NCBI GenBank assembly: GCA_949825045.1
Contig: OX463827.1
Coordinates: 6,346,501 to 6,410,500 of the forward strand
Length of the DNA: 64,000 bases
Reading direction: 5' to 3'
From: Argyresthia goedartella
Lineage: Eukaryota; Arthropoda; Insecta; Lepidoptera; Argyresthiidae
In this document: in pieces, positions 41,340 to 53,269 of the stretch
Layout of the letters: every line of letters starts with the position of its first letter
Position numbering within the stretch: position 1 is the first letter of the stretch
Notes under the pieces: generated by a model
What the model saw: only the letters and a program-made list of their open reading frames with translations
Databases searched by the model: none
What the model was told of the DNA's origin: nothing
Translations under genes and position numbers: made by a program

Positions 41340-42640
41340 AGATTGCAAAGTGTAGTTTACAAAGTTATTGGTGCGGTTACTTTCATTCTCCATGTAGGCA
41401 ATCAGGTGCATTCATAAGTTTGCATATTCTAATCTAAGTTCGGATTGCCGCCAACAACAGACTCGCGATAGCCAGCTCACAGGGCCACTAGTGGTAGCTG
41501 TGCTTGTACATAGAACATTGCTTCAAATAAACCCTCGCAGGCCGAAGGTATTTAACTGTCCGACTTCTGAGCTAAAAGTAAAAATAGCACCTTCGCCGCT
41601 TGGGTTCTCAGGCGGAAAGAATCTGTTCCTAACTTTGTTCGAAAAGGCTTTTTACGAACCTCGCTACGACCTAACTCGTGGGAAATGAACTATTTCATGG
41701 ATATCTAATCGAAAAGAGGCGAAGGGTTCCTCGTAAAGTGCGAGCAAAATGGATCATTCCGGCGCACTTAATAACAGTGAGGAAATAATGACTTTTGAAT
41801 TTGGAACACTATTTAATTAAAAAGTTTGAACACATTTCGCGTCGATAAATTCCTGGCCGGTAAAAAAAACTCATGTATTTAAACCTAAACAAATCATCCT
41901 CGATTTTTTTATCAAAATATCTCAAAACTGCAACAAAAATACTGACTGCACCTGGAATTTACCCACAAAACAAAATCAAATTTGCAAAGTGTCTAACTAC
42001 ATGTAAAACCGTTATGCCTACGAAGTCATTATCTGATATCTGAATGTTAAACAGTCGCATACAATATTACCCAACGTTATCTTTCGCCACGGTCGAAAAT
42101 GCCGAAAAATAAAGTACTGACTAGGCAAGCTAGAAAAATGGTTTACGATGTGAACTGTTATATCAAAAAAGAGTCTGATGAAATACTGATGAAGAAGTCT
42201 GATGAAAAACTTAATTGTGGTTTAATTGTTACAAATTATTAGTCAGCGGGAAGAAAAGAGTGTGCAGGACTATTACTACAAGTATCTATATTCACTAGGC
42301 CCTAGTGACTAGGGGCATTCTATGCTAGGGGGTTATTTATATATAGGTTTCAACCTTGACGTTAACAAATGTTGTCAATAGAGAGTACCTATAGTTTATT
42401 TGACACAAAGTCCATTATTTACATCGGCTAATATCCCAATCAACAAAATATCAAACAGAGAAAAAATAGAAGTGAAGAAAGTCCTGAACACTCATTCCTT
42501 CACACTAACCCTAAAAACGCACTTCGGAATTATGCCGCGACTGTACACATGCGCAGTAATCCCCGCCAGTTTCTCCGAGAGCTCTTTATTCGTGGCGCCG
42601 AGTGTAGTTAATCGCACAACAAATATGTTTAACAAAAATA
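41340..42640. other. No supported gene; repeat piece at start
   Basis: 41340-41420 matches 36060-36120 and 63780-63880 (TTACAAAGTTATTGGTGCGG). A 65-codon frame at 41491-41688 (FNCPTSELKVKIAPSPLGF) is unrecognised. 42545-42600 in reverse resembles 60706-60770 (GGCGGGAATTACTGCGCAT). Confidence 0.4.
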
Positions 42641-42644
42641 CTTA

Positions 42645-42835
42645 TGTTTCTTTTGCTCGTACATGTTCGAACATTTTAGGTTTCTTTTGCTCGTAAGTAC
42701 ATGTTCAACCAAATAAGAAGGATAAAGGGGGCTTCGCTTCGCTCATCTTTACCTAAGCTACAGCACCACTTCGCCCTGGTATTTGCTGTGCAAATCAGTA
42801 TTTTTGATGTGCGGTTTAATATTTCCCAATAAAAT
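42645..42835 (-). mobile_element. 9-bp-TSD MITE family, 5'-truncated copy
   Basis: ACATGTTCAACCAAATAAGA, GGCTTCGCTTCGCTC, ATTTGCTGTGCAAATCAGTA and TTTTTGATGTGCGGTTTAAT with end TATTTCCC. Confidence 0.75.
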
Positions 42836-43208
42836 CTAATTAAAGCCCTAAACTTTTCATTGTATGTTGAAGGCAGGTCTTGCTTTGGCAGGGCGTCCGC
42901 GTTTTCGCTTTATGCCAATAGGGATGTTTTATATATAATTTTCATTAAAACAGATAAGAAAAAAGAAAATTAGCTAAGCTTTTTAGGTATAAGAATGGTA
43001 CAATTGTTAAATATAATTTGGTAAAGTAAACATTAATTAGTGTGGTGCATGCAACAAAAGACGCCAATTTTAGAAATTCCGTTATTTGGATGGAGAATTT
43101 TGAGTGCAAGTCAGTATTTTAGTTCGGCTAAGAATATTTTGATATTGATAACGGAATTTGTGTTCGACAATCCAGATATTTGTTGAGAACTGTGTGAAAA
43201 AGATTACC
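42836..43208. other. Unassigned
   Basis: No feature recognised. Confidence 0.4.
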
Positions 43209-43300
43209 TTGATTGGTTAGGAATTATGATTGGTTAGGAATTATGATTGGTTAGGAATTATGATTGGTTAGGAATTATGATTGGTTAGGAATTATGATTT
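43209..43300. repeat. 17-bp tandem repeat, five copies
   Basis: GATTGGTTAGGAATTAT repeated about five times without visible change. Confidence 0.95.
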
Positions 43301-43565
43301 TGTTGGTGGTGATTGTTTTGTTAATCGAATGGTTTATTTGTAGAGTAGTCAGTTTTTTGGTATACGGTAGGTTAATTAGTGAAGATTATTCGTTTGTATA
43401 ATTTTATTTCGAGCTACAGTTAATTCCCCTATAAATAAGGCCGCCTTCACGCGGCATTGGTTAACCATTTTTTTTTTAAATACGCGAGTCTTATTTGTTA
43501 TGTAATTACTTTTTATGAAAAAATTACAGACAATTTAATTTTGATCCACACAAATTGAATAAAAG

Positions 43566-43709
43566 ATGTGTTCTAGCAGTGAAACTGGAATATTAACACC
43601 AAAAAGTATTAAATCAAATACAGAAACTGTCATAAACAATTTACTACCGAAGAAATCGACAGAAAAGGATCTAGAAGCCTGTGAAAAATGTATTACAGGG
43701 AAAAATTAA
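43566..43709 (+). pseudogene. Short ORF, possible Crypton/tyrosine-recombinase-type N-terminus
   Basis: 47 codons from ATG at 43566 to TAA; contains VINNLLPKKSTEKDLEACEK. The pattern NNLLPxKS-(3)-x-(3)-Y/A-x-x-F resembles N-termini of insect Crypton-like or recombinase proteins. Based on one short motif only. Confidence 0.25.
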
Positions 43710-43764
43710 AAGAAGCAAATTAATTTTTCTCATAGTGGGGGATTAATTTTCTAAAAGCAGACTG

Positions 43765-45088
43765 TGCCACACGGTACCAATATTATTTTACCTCGAGCGA
43801 CGTACTTCAAATCCCTCGCTACGCTTAGGATTCTACTCAAGAATCCCGAGCGTCCGAGCTCTATTTTTTAATCACTCGCGGGATATAATATATCGCATGA
43901 GACATATGACACGTTCGACTTACAAGTCGTATGACGTTGATTTTCCGCATTTTTGAATCGTTCGTCATCGGTGTTGCCAATAAATTTGGAAATGTTGATT
44001 TTTATCTTTTGCTCGCAGAAAATGTAAAAACCGATAAATATCGCATAGGAAAAGGAACGTTAAATACTCTCATATTATAGGCTGTATGTATGACAGTTGA
44101 CTCTTCAATTAAGCTGCCTACTAACCTAGCAATAATATGGAACAAATCGGGTTGTTCAATCTGTCGCAAATGTCACATATTTGATGTTTTGGATTCCAAT
44201 TTGAAAAAAACGCGCGAAAACAGCAAACTCTGACACTTCAAATTGTGTTGACACTGTTGACATTAGCTTTGACTTATTTGACGTTTATTCTACTATTCGA
44301 CTTGCGCAACGAGTGGTGAGTGATGCAACGAATACTACTTTTACGAATACGAATACGAATACGAATATCAAACCTACTATTCGGTGAATACAAATACGAA
44401 TACGAATATCTCGCCATGGTAATAAAAGAATAATTTATTTGATGAATTTCTATTCTCCTAATAATTAAAATTTACAATAGGCAAATTTTTATTTAAAAAT
44501 CATAAAAACAGATTTTCAGGTTTTAGGCGATTTATTTTCCGTCTGGATGTTTCCAGCTGTTGAAAAAATCTTTCCGAGGCGACTGAACATGGCTTCAGTG
44601 AAATATATTTTTAGACGAGTTTTTTCAGACTTGGAAAATGGACACCTTCTCTCCAAAAGGCCAATGGATCAGCAGTCGGCGATAAATTTTAAATTTAGGA
44701 GCTTTAGATAAGCATCTATCTCGGTTTTAGTTTGCGTCGTCGCGTCGTCGTTGCGGTTTAGTAAGGCCCTATGCACAGCACACGTCGTAATTTTACGTGC
44801 CGACGACTGACGCGCGTATTCGCCGAATACGAATATTCGGTAAATATCTATTATTCGGCGAATACGAATATTCGTATTCGTATTCGTTTCATCACTAGGC
44901 TGACCACTCGTTGACTGAAATGAAGGCGAATGACTGAAAAATACTAAATTTCGGATGTCGAAGGAAAATCAGTAAAAAAGAGCGCTCGCGTGACATGAAA
45001 GTCATGCGAGCGATTCAAAAATAGAGCTCCTGGATTCAAACAATCGTTCTCGCCCTACATACATTATTTTGGTCCCTTGTGACACAAT
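43765..45088. mobile_element. Foldback element interrupted by an hAT derivative
   Basis: Left end GACTGTGCCACACGGTACCA; right end inverse GGTCCCTTGTGACACAATC. Both sides carry GAGCTCTATTTTT and ACCTCGAGCGA / CGAGAACGA-like blocks. CAACGAGTGGT (44306) and ACCACTCGTTG (44902) are inverted around the hAT insert at 44318-44897. Relative of 21715 and 30400. Confidence 0.7.
44318..44897 (-). mobile_element. hAT deletion derivative, copy 1
   Basis: Ends AGTGATGCAACGAATAC and inverse; (ACGAAT)n in both ends. On minus, 44700-44510 keeps broken remnants of the hAT C-terminal dimerisation region: EIDAYL, SVASER, IFSTAGNIQT and NRLKPEN in shifted frames. Target duplications are not visible here; the copy sits near the centre of the foldback element. 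Confidence 0.8.
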
Positions 45089-45590
45089 CTACTATCACGA
45101 CTCACTTATGGTTGAATATCTTAGAGCAAATTAGAACCATAAGAGCTATGATGCCATTAGATCTCGTATATGGCTATGACGACGTTGCATGCTTTATTTA
45201 CAAGTAGGTATAGGCAAATGATTTATTGTGTTTTGACTGACGAAACTTTTTTTATATTGATAACTTTTCGCTAAACTTTTTGATAAAGAGGTAATAACAT
45301 TATGAAAGGCATTGTATGTTTTGATCGGATATATTTAAGAGACGAGAGAAAATTAAGTACCTTAGAAACGTGCTTTATCTCGAAAAAAGAAGTGATTTCT
45401 ACCAGCAAGCAAAGTAAAAAATCCAAGTCGTAAGCCAAGTAAAATAATGAAACTTAATCTAAATTCACGTTGAAACTTAACCTATAACGAAAAAAATAAT
45501 ACGTAACAAAAAAAACTTAGCAATAATTAAATTCCTGATAGGTTCGTCGCTGCGAACAATCTGATACTTTATTTCGAATTCAGACTTTAA
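45089..45590. other. LINE 3' UTR trace, otherwise empty
   Basis: 45365-45415 (CGTGCTTTATCTCGAAAAAAGAAGTGATTTCTACCAGCAA) resembles the LINE 3' UTR at 34100-34145. No gene. Confidence 0.45.
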
Positions 45591-45663
45591 GTTTCCGTAG
45601 TGTAGCGGTTATCACGTGTGCTTCACACGCACAAGGCCCCCGGTTCGATCCCGGGCGGAAACA
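45591..45663 (+). tRNA. tRNA-Val (CAC)
   Basis: GTTTCCG pairs with CGGAAAC at the other end, followed by discriminator A. A-box TAGTGTAGCGGTTA, B-box GGTTCGATCCC. Anticodon loop TTCACAC in a TGTGC/GCACA stem gives CAC. All arms pair; a T-rich stretch (GTTTTTAGTTACTTTTTT) after 45667 is a likely Pol III terminator. Confidence 0.95.
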
Positions 45664-45900
45664 ATCTGTTTTTAGTTACTTTTTTAATATCACCTAAGTA
45701 ATATTAACTAAATGTTTTTTATTATGATGCTCTTGCTTATGCTAAAAATCATGCCGTAAAAGCCGGTTTAAAACCATTCGTGAAAAGTGCAACATTGCCT
45801 GGCACAAGTAAAAAAAAACTTGTACAAAAATAGTAATGACTGTCGTCTACATTTAACAAATAAAACAAAAAAGTATCGTCAGTCAAAAATGTTTTACTAT

Positions 45901-45990
45901 TCCTTCGAGCCGGATTTGAACCAGCGACCTATGGATGTCTTTGATCATTACCTCTACAGTCCACCGCTCTACCAACTGAGCTATCGAAGG
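45901..45990 (-). tRNA. tRNA-Tyr (GTA) with intron
   Basis: Minus strand begins CCTTCGATAGCTCAGTTGGT and ends GGCTCGAAGG plus A. The CCTTCGA acceptor stem pairs. Anticodon GTA lies in GGACTGTAGA, followed by an intron of about 17-18 nt before TCCATAGGTC. Eukaryotic tRNA-Tyr genes usually contain an intron at this place. 238 bp from tRNA-Val, opposite strand. Confidence 0.93.
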
Positions 45991-46074
45991 CTTGTAAACA
46001 CCTGCGAAATTATGCATTATAAGCTATGGTACTATAGTGTCGTTTTAGATGAACAAAATGAGGTAACTCTTTAG

Positions 46075-46530
46075 AAAAAAAAGAGACTGTGTTACGAAAT
46101 ATTTTGAAATAAAAAAACTGAGATTGCAGTTACATACAGCAGATTATTCATATAACATACTTTTTATGCGACGGAGGAACAGATTAAGATAATAAAATCA
46201 TTTGAGCCAACAATGTCCGCCAGACGACTTGACCGATTTCAATGAGGTTATCGAACTACATATATTGTGTGATTTTGCATTTGTATGGATGGAAGAACGC
46301 CAATAATTCTTTATCTTAAAATAATGTTAATTGAATCTACATTGATTGCTGTTAATTAGATACCCATTCTGTGATTCTATTGAATTTATCTTTAATTGCC
46401 ACTTATCGACTTGCTACCAACGAACCACTTTAAACTGGATAATGTCTCTGGTCTCCCACTTATAACATTTATATTATTAATATTATTATATCGTGTGTAC
46501 TATGTGAACTAATGTAATCCTATGATAGGT
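46075..46530. other. Unassigned spacer
   Basis: No feature recognised. Confidence 0.4.
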
Positions 46531-47178
46531 AAAAAGGCACGAGTAGTAATCAACATATACCGATATAAAAAGGCACGAGTAGTAATCAACATATACCGAT
46601 ATAAAAAGGCACGAGTAGTAATCAACATATACCGATATAAAAAGGCACGAGTAGTAATCAACATATACCGATATAAAAAGGCACGAGTAGTAATCAACAT
46701 ATACCGATATAAAAAGGCACGAGTAGTAATCAACATATACCGATATAAAAAGGCACGAGTAGTAATCAACATATACCGATATAAAAAGGCACGAGTAGTA
46801 ATCAACATATACCGATATAAAAAGGCACGAGTAGTAATCAACATATACCGATATAAAAAGGCACGAGTAGTAATCAACATATACCGATATAAAAAGGCAC
46901 GAGTAGTAATCAACATATACCGATATAAAAAGGCACGAGTAGTAATCAACATATACCGATATAAAAAGGCACGAGTAGTAATCAACATATACCGATATAA
47001 AAAGGCACGAGTAGTAATCAACATATACCGATATAAAAAGGCACGAGTAGTAATCAACATATACCGATATAAAAAGGCACGAGTAGTAATCAACATATAC
47101 CGATATAAAAAGGCACGAGTAGTAATCAACATATACCGATATAAAAAGGCACGAGTAGTAATCAACATATACCGATAT
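46531..47178. repeat. 36-bp minisatellite, 18 copies, essentially perfect
   Basis: The unit begins AAAAAGGCACGAGTAGTAAT, continues CAACATATACCGATAT. 36 is a multiple of 3 and no stop occurs in one frame of each strand, so both strands read as long 12-residue repeat ORFs (KARVVINIYRYK on plus; MLITTRAFLYRY on minus). No promoter or homology supports translation. Confidence 0.97.
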
Positions 47179-47884
47179 AAAAAATCGCTAAAGCTACTTG
47201 GGATAGCTTAAACTTAGCTAGGTAATCTGGTGGCTTATCTTAGAAATGCCAAGTTCTCTATGATATCTACGTATTATTTATTCTGTTTTAATAAGTAGGT
47301 AGTTTTGTGGTGGGAGTGATTTTAGTACATAACCTTATGATGTCGTAATTAATTTCTAAGCACCCAGACTGTCCCAGACTGGAAGTTGCGGGCGTAGGTA
47401 TAAACAAAATAATTAATTTAACTTAAAAAAATGTATTCTCAAAATGGATACAAAAAATATATATTGTAATTTTCCCGCGCGCTTGTTGCGTCAGTTTGGT
47501 TCGTTAGCTGACCTGGATTTGCGAACCTAGATATTATCTAGGCGCTCAGAGTATGTTATCTAATCTCTTTAATTCTAGCATGTGTGTTTTAGATGCAAAC
47601 TAGAGCCAAATGTATTATTTCTGTCAGTAAGAAATATTGCGAGTTTTTAGTTGCCCCTAAAATTTTTTTTTGTTAATCACACTGAACTTAAGGCTGCGCA
47701 CCTCGACAGCCGAACTTAGAATTTCACCTTCAGCTTACTTTTAGAGGACAACGAATTCAAATGTTATAAAGGTTGGTAGATGTATAGAGAACTGACAAAG
47801 CTAAATTAATAATAACGATTTAACAAATAACAAGTACATAAATTCAAATCCGGTGTGAAATTGTAAAAACTAATAATGTGAATT
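47179..47884. other. Unassigned
   Basis: AT-rich; no gene or clear repeat. Confidence 0.4.
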
Positions 47885-47945
47885 TTGACGTTGAATAAGA
47901 TTTTTGACGTTGAATAAGATAATTTATTTATTTATATTCAATAAA
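47885..47945 (+). mobile_element. LINE 3' tail fragment
   Basis: TTTTGACGTTGAATAAGAT occurs twice, followed by AATTTATTTATTTATATTC. Reverse complement of the tail at 10890 and 11640. Confidence 0.7.
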
Positions 47946-49780
47946 AAAAATGACTGACTCTGTGAAAAACTGATTTGTGGTAACTTGGGAGACTTTTCTG
48001 TCGAGCGAAAATAATCGAATTACGTAGCTGCAGGTAACATTCTAAGTTACGCTGTCGGGGTGCCCATAGCAAATTTCCTTGATTACTTTATTAATTGAGC
48101 ACTAATTAGTAGTTCATAGATTGGTACGTTAAACAACATACAGGCTCACGTGGCCAATACCGGGCGATCTCGTAGAAATGTCAATTAAGAAATATTAGTA
48201 CTTACCTCTACTTTCAAGTTATATAAACTCAATCTAGCACTGCAATGGCTTCTTTCTTCAGAACCAATTTGTTGAAACAATCAAACAATGCGTTGGATAG
48301 ATTTAAATTTTGGCATCTCGAAGTCTCTCGGAACATTCAACGTCAGCGAAACCATAAAAAGCGAAATAGAGTAATAAATTACCTTTTTCCTGTTCGTAAT
48401 TAAGAATCCAGTACCGTTTCCTAAAGCAGGTTTATTGAAAGCAATAGAGGTGTTTGATTGGTGCAGAGCAGTGGTGTGACTATCGAGACTTAGTGCGGCT
48501 GGATGCAGCCTGTGTTGACCACGTGGCGGAAACACAACACTGTTGCATCGCTCTTGCTTTCAAGTTACATGCATAACCCGAACGAACGCGGTAAATGCAT
48601 TCGGATTACACTATTCCTCAGTTAGGAATAAACAAAATTATCCGGTATTCATCTACATGTTTGTACCGATACGGAAAATATCGTACTTTTTACATGAAAA
48701 CCGTCCATGTCGCATCCTCAAGAATTTAGTTCTTTATGATTAAGATTACAGTTAAAGTAATTTTACCAATCGGAGCGCCTAACAACTATACCAAATTTCT
48801 GGTCCTCCATATTTCAGAGTATTTTTTTTCTTCGAACTATATTTTTCTGTCATCCACTGGGTAAGGATTTTATTTTACTTAAGACATTTGTCGGCACTGC
48901 TCGTATCGGTACAGTGTCGCAATTTAGGACCCATTCACCTCCCGTACGACCTTACAGGCTCATCAGAGTATCCTTGCTCGAATTCGGTCATCATCAATCA
49001 AAGCCATTCGACCTGTCCTGTCCTCAATCTCCGTGGAGTGGCCAGTGGGGAGGGACGGAGACATGCGGTCTACTACAGAGTCGATTATTGACTAGATTAA
49101 ACTAGATTAAGCTGGTTATTATAAGTTACAATTGCAGCTACTCGAATTTCTACACACAATCTATGTGATAAGCTAGTTTACTAGCGTCAAATTAGTACAA
49201 CACAGCAAAGACAAGTGCTGGGTTTGTTGAATCAATGAATGTGCTTACAATGTCCGGTACGTCTACACTTTATGTTTATTCACTGTATGTACATGTATCG
49301 TGTTTGTTTTGAATTTTTATGTGAAACTAACAGCGGAACCAGCCGGCTTCAGAGGTTCGCCGGCACTTAACTCTTCAATTGAACAAATGAGCGTGAGTTA
49401 TGCTGGATCCGGTCCCGTGACGTGAACGGTCCCTTGCGGCCTCTTCATTTTGCAATTTCAAGGAGATGTATGTTCTACGATTATTAGTCGTGCGTGTCTC
49501 CTTCCGCTATCAATTGTATGTTGCCTCCTGTTGTGTTGTTATTTGGAACATCCGTAATTTGTCCAGATAATACGGGAATTGTATAGCCTTAAAGCTGGAT
49601 AAAGGAAGATATTGAAACACGATGTAATGCTAAACCACGTGCATTTCTATTCGCGCTGAAACCGCTGTGGGGTTTCTTTGAAGACCTCTCACACGTTTAT
49701 CGCTCCCGGACGACAAGCGGTAATTTGAGACTGTTCCGAACCACAAACGTTACGATAAGCCCACGACAATACAATAATGG
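47946..49780. other. No supported gene
   Basis: Short frames only (84 codons on minus at 48281-48535, unrecognised). Some GC-rich patches at 48930-49080 and 49340-49450. Confidence 0.35.
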
Positions 49781-50340
49781 CTCCTTTGCCTAATGGGTCA
49801 TATCCTGCGCGAAGCGGGCGCCGCCAGTCGATGGTGAGAGCTAAGACTTCGCATACATCACGGCTCTACGCGTTGCTCCCCAGTGTTCACCAGTAAACGA
49901 GGCAGGTTCGCCGTGCGATTCCCTGATCGTGTCAGTGATCAAATTCCTCATTATTGTCCACTTCCTCCCGTCGGCAGCGATTAGACCCGAGCAGTCCCTA
50001 CTCCATCGTTCCTGCGAGGTAGACCTGCGCTTGCGACGGCTCTCTCATACAGCCAGTATCGAACGATGCGCACTTGGTGCCAATATCGAAAACGATAGCG
50101 AGTTTTTCTTCGAGGCTGTTTCATGTGTTATTGTGAAGCGGATGCAGTGTTTCTTATTCTAAATCAATGAAAAAAGTGCTTGAGAAAAGGATCTGTTTGT
50201 GCAGTGCTTTGTGACGGACATGCCTTGGACTCGGAATCATCGTATGGCATCTAGTGTGAAGAAAAAGAAGTCACTTTCGCCGACTCAGCCGTTGAGTCAC
50301 ATTACCAGTTTAAAGTATCTTGATGCGATAACGTTTTAGG
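49781..50340 (+). other. Candidate first exon(s) of an unknown plus-strand gene
   Basis: GC-richer block. ATGGCTCCTTTGCCTAATGG at 49778 precedes a possible donor ATG/GTGAGA at 49834. Further on, ATGCCTTGGACTCGGAATCA at 50220 opens a 39-codon frame (MASSVKKKKSLSPTQPLSHI), which stops exactly at a strong donor, TTTTAG before GTGAGT. Could be a 5' untranslated exon with upstream ORFs. No homology recognised. Confidence 0.25.
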
Positions 50341-51475
50341 TGAGTTTCCCTTTTAGAAGCCATTAGTTAGCATAGACTATAACTAGAATTCCAAGCATCG
50401 CACGCAGCGTCCTCCATGTCGTAAGTTCGTGTCCTGGTTGGAACAAGTTTATATGATACTTAAGTGCGCAAGATACTTAAGTGCGTACGTCTATTAAATT
50501 TCAGTAGGTTTGCTTACAATGATGAGGCATAGCTCAGGCATTCCCTTTCTGCACTACGAGAGTGACAATGTGCTTCTACTAGTTGGCGTTAGGTGTCTGC
50601 TGTTATTCTGATCAATCAATTAATCGATTTAACAGATTTATAATAGCAATTATAATAAATTAAGTCCTCACCCCACCGACGGGTACACACTTAGTTCGGA
50701 TTCGGATTAATACTACAGATTTTCCGCTAGGTATATTATGTGGAGTTTGATTCTTACTCGTATCCGGGTAAAGGCCCATGCCACTCGGTGGGGACATGAG
50801 TGGGTTCTCCCCATGAATTTACATTTTGCATTTAATTGCGTAATTTAAAATTTTCAAAAGGAACAGAGAATTTCATCCAATAGATTTAATACATTCTGGT
50901 GTCATAGACGGTCGAAGCACGAAACAAAACACAGTCGGTCGGTCAAAAACAAGACAAAGTAACCCGTAGAGAGGAGGGGAGCGGTACACCTTGAACTCCC
51001 CCCACCGCCAGGACACCCCCTTTTTTGAGGTTAAGTCTACGTTCGAGATTACACTGCAGCGATCCACCCAAATATATATAAATATATTTATATATATCTT
51101 AATTTGCACTTTGCGAACCTATCCCAATTGAAATTTAGCTACAATAACCTACTCTAGCCAAATTTGACTCAAGAAATATAATGCTACTTGAACTCAGTTT
51201 TCACATCAGTGCTTTTTTTAATAAATGGCAGAATTGAGTTTCAGACTTTTAATTTTAATTTTATTCATTAATAAATAAAACTGAGTCTCCGGCAATAAAA
51301 AATACGCTAAAATGCCACAAGACCGCACAGGAAGCTCTCCCCCAACTTTCTATGGGTTGCATACTTGCATCATGTCCCTCATAGCAAAAATTATGTGAAC
51401 ATAATCTCAAATTTTAACAAAATTCATTAATTTCTCAAAAACTGCATTTCCTCGCAATAAATAAACTACCTACTA
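50341..51475. other. Mostly unassigned; one dispersed repeat fragment
   Basis: 50735-50800 (TTACTCGTATCCGGGTAAAGGCCCATGCCACTCGGTGGGGACATG) matches 53430-53480 in reverse and 21560-21605. No gene recognised. Confidence 0.4.
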
Positions 51476-51575
51476 CAGTCTTCACAAAATAAAAGGCCCG
51501 GCGACAGCGTCCTTGTCACTAACGTTATAAGGTTGGATTTAGTTTGGGTCACCGGGCCTTTTATTTTGAAGACTG
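51476..51575. mobile_element. 100-bp MITE with TA target duplication (Tc1/mariner type)
   Basis: CAGTCTTCACAAAATAAAAG...GCCCGG and the inverse CCGGGCCTTTTATTTTGAAGACTG, with TA on each side. Arms are about 27 bp. Confidence 0.85.
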
Positions 51576-51996
51576 TAGGGGGACAGGGGAGCTCCAACTT
51601 AATCCCCATCCATTAACATAAAATAAAATCGTGTGAACGATATCTATGGCCAACCCTGTTATTCTTTTGTTTCGAACAGTAATCACAACAGTTGTCGATA
51701 ATTGAGGGAAAGTTCATTAATCTCAACGTAAACAAGACATTGATTTGACTCAACAACCTACAATAATAACAAGTCTCTCGAAAGAATCTCTTAAACGTTT
51801 GATAAGAGTATCAAACGTGGTGATTAATTTCTCTGTTAGAGTATCTTTGGATACGTTTGGACGGTAGCTAAGCACCTTAGAATAATTAATTACTCTAGTT
51901 ATTCGTATAGGATAGTCTACCTACAACTGTGTTTTACTCAGCGAGTTATATAAGTAAAACCATAAAGATAAAAACTAATTATCGAAAGAAACTCAC

Positions 51997-52290
51997 CTTC
52001 CTTTGCTGGTTTGATTGATTTAGTTATTTGTTTACTTTTGAGGTTATATTTACATAAACACTGAACATTCACCTTATTTCCACAAATAATGTCATAATCA
52101 CAAAGTTCAGGTTAATTCTGTGAGAACACAACACAAGTCACAACTGCCACAACCTAAGTAGGTAATCATTGTGCAAACCTAGACGCTAAGATGGGAATCA
52201 AAGTTCTTCTTGTCACTAATTCACTATCAGCTGTTTGAGCTTGGTTCGTGACGTCCGTCAAGTTCGACACTAGCGACCTTACAAATGAGC
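51997..52290 (-). promoter_or_regulatory. Weak candidate 5' noncoding exon upstream of the TYSND1-like gene
   Basis: On minus, ACCAGCAAAGGAAG before GTGAGTTTC at 51996 is a strong donor. Upstream (52200-52290) is less AT-rich. Exon 1 at 37534 starts with a UTR acceptor and needs such an exon. The link is inferred. Confidence 0.2.
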
Positions 52291-52299
52291 GGAGAAATG

Positions 52300-53085
52300 A
52301 AGCAATACGTAGTGTAGAAACAATGAGTTAGTTCCTATGGTTCTCGCTAGATGGAAATGCTGCTGATAATGTACAACGCATCATCAATGTAAAATATGTA
52401 CCATCGCAGTACTATGTACAGTAAGAAACGGAAGTAGGTAGGAGTCGGTAGAACCCAGTCAATTCTACTTACAGTCGAAATGCACAATGGGACAGTTACA
52501 GCCCCTTATGTTTACTAGCTCTAATCCACAGAAAAATCGAAGTATTGTAGTCAAAACGACAGTTTTTCACAAGTATCGATAGATTGAGGTACCATTTAAA
52601 TATATAATGAGAAGTCTGGTTTTCTTATCGATAGAATTCATACCTACTCAATATGCGACCTGGGTCGCTTGATCGCATAGCATAATACCTATGTCTTCCA
52701 ATCATTTTATATATATGTATAGTGAAATGTAAATGGAGGAGGGCAAGCAAGACTCACACACATTATATAATTAACCAAGTTAAAAACTCGAGATGCGAAT
52801 GTCGTCTATACACGAAAAGTCCTCATCAAAACATTTGCTGAAGTGAGGGTTACCGTGGACAAGAATTAAAAAGCCTGAGAAAAAGCTTGATTCCCATTGA
52901 AAAAGCCTGAGATTTTCCCCAATTTAAGCTTTATAGGTAAAAAACAGCATTTTTTATCTTGTTTATTACAATAACAAATAATATAAATATTATTGATTAG
53001 GAATAAACAAGATAAAAATACATAATACAATATTTTATTGAAAATTCTAAAAACCCTGAAATTTCCTAAATACTGCTGGAATCCT
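52300..53085. other. Unassigned; repeat fragment near 52765
   Basis: AACCAAGTTAAAAACT...CTCATCAAAACAT at 52770-52840 resembles 63415-63525. No gene. Confidence 0.4.
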
Positions 53086-53262
53086 GAGATGAACCTGAAA
53101 AACCTGGGATCTCAGTGAGCCTGAGATGAGCCTGAGAAGCCTGAGATCGCTGTGAGCCTGAGATGAGCCTGAAAAACCTGAGATCTCAGTGAGCCTGAGA
53201 TGAGCCTCAAAAGCCTGAGATCTCAGTGAGCCTGAGATGAGCCTGAAAAGCCTGAGATCTAG
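53086..53262. repeat. 37-bp tandem repeat, about 4.5 copies
   Basis: The unit contains GAGATGAGCCTGAAAAGCCT and GAGATCTCAGTGAGCCT, starting at 53123, 53160, 53197 and 53234. Simpler GCCTGAGA motifs precede it at 52870-52915. Confidence 0.92.
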
Positions 53263-53269
53263 AGGAACC

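Noticed and set aside
46531..47178. CRISPR-like array (36-bp direct repeats)
   Set aside because: Repeats are contiguous with no spacers, and the DNA is animal nuclear.
46509..47211. Two long repeat-protein ORFs on opposite strands
   Set aside because: They are the automatic result of a stop-free 36-bp repeat; no start context, promoter, homology or codon bias supports translation.
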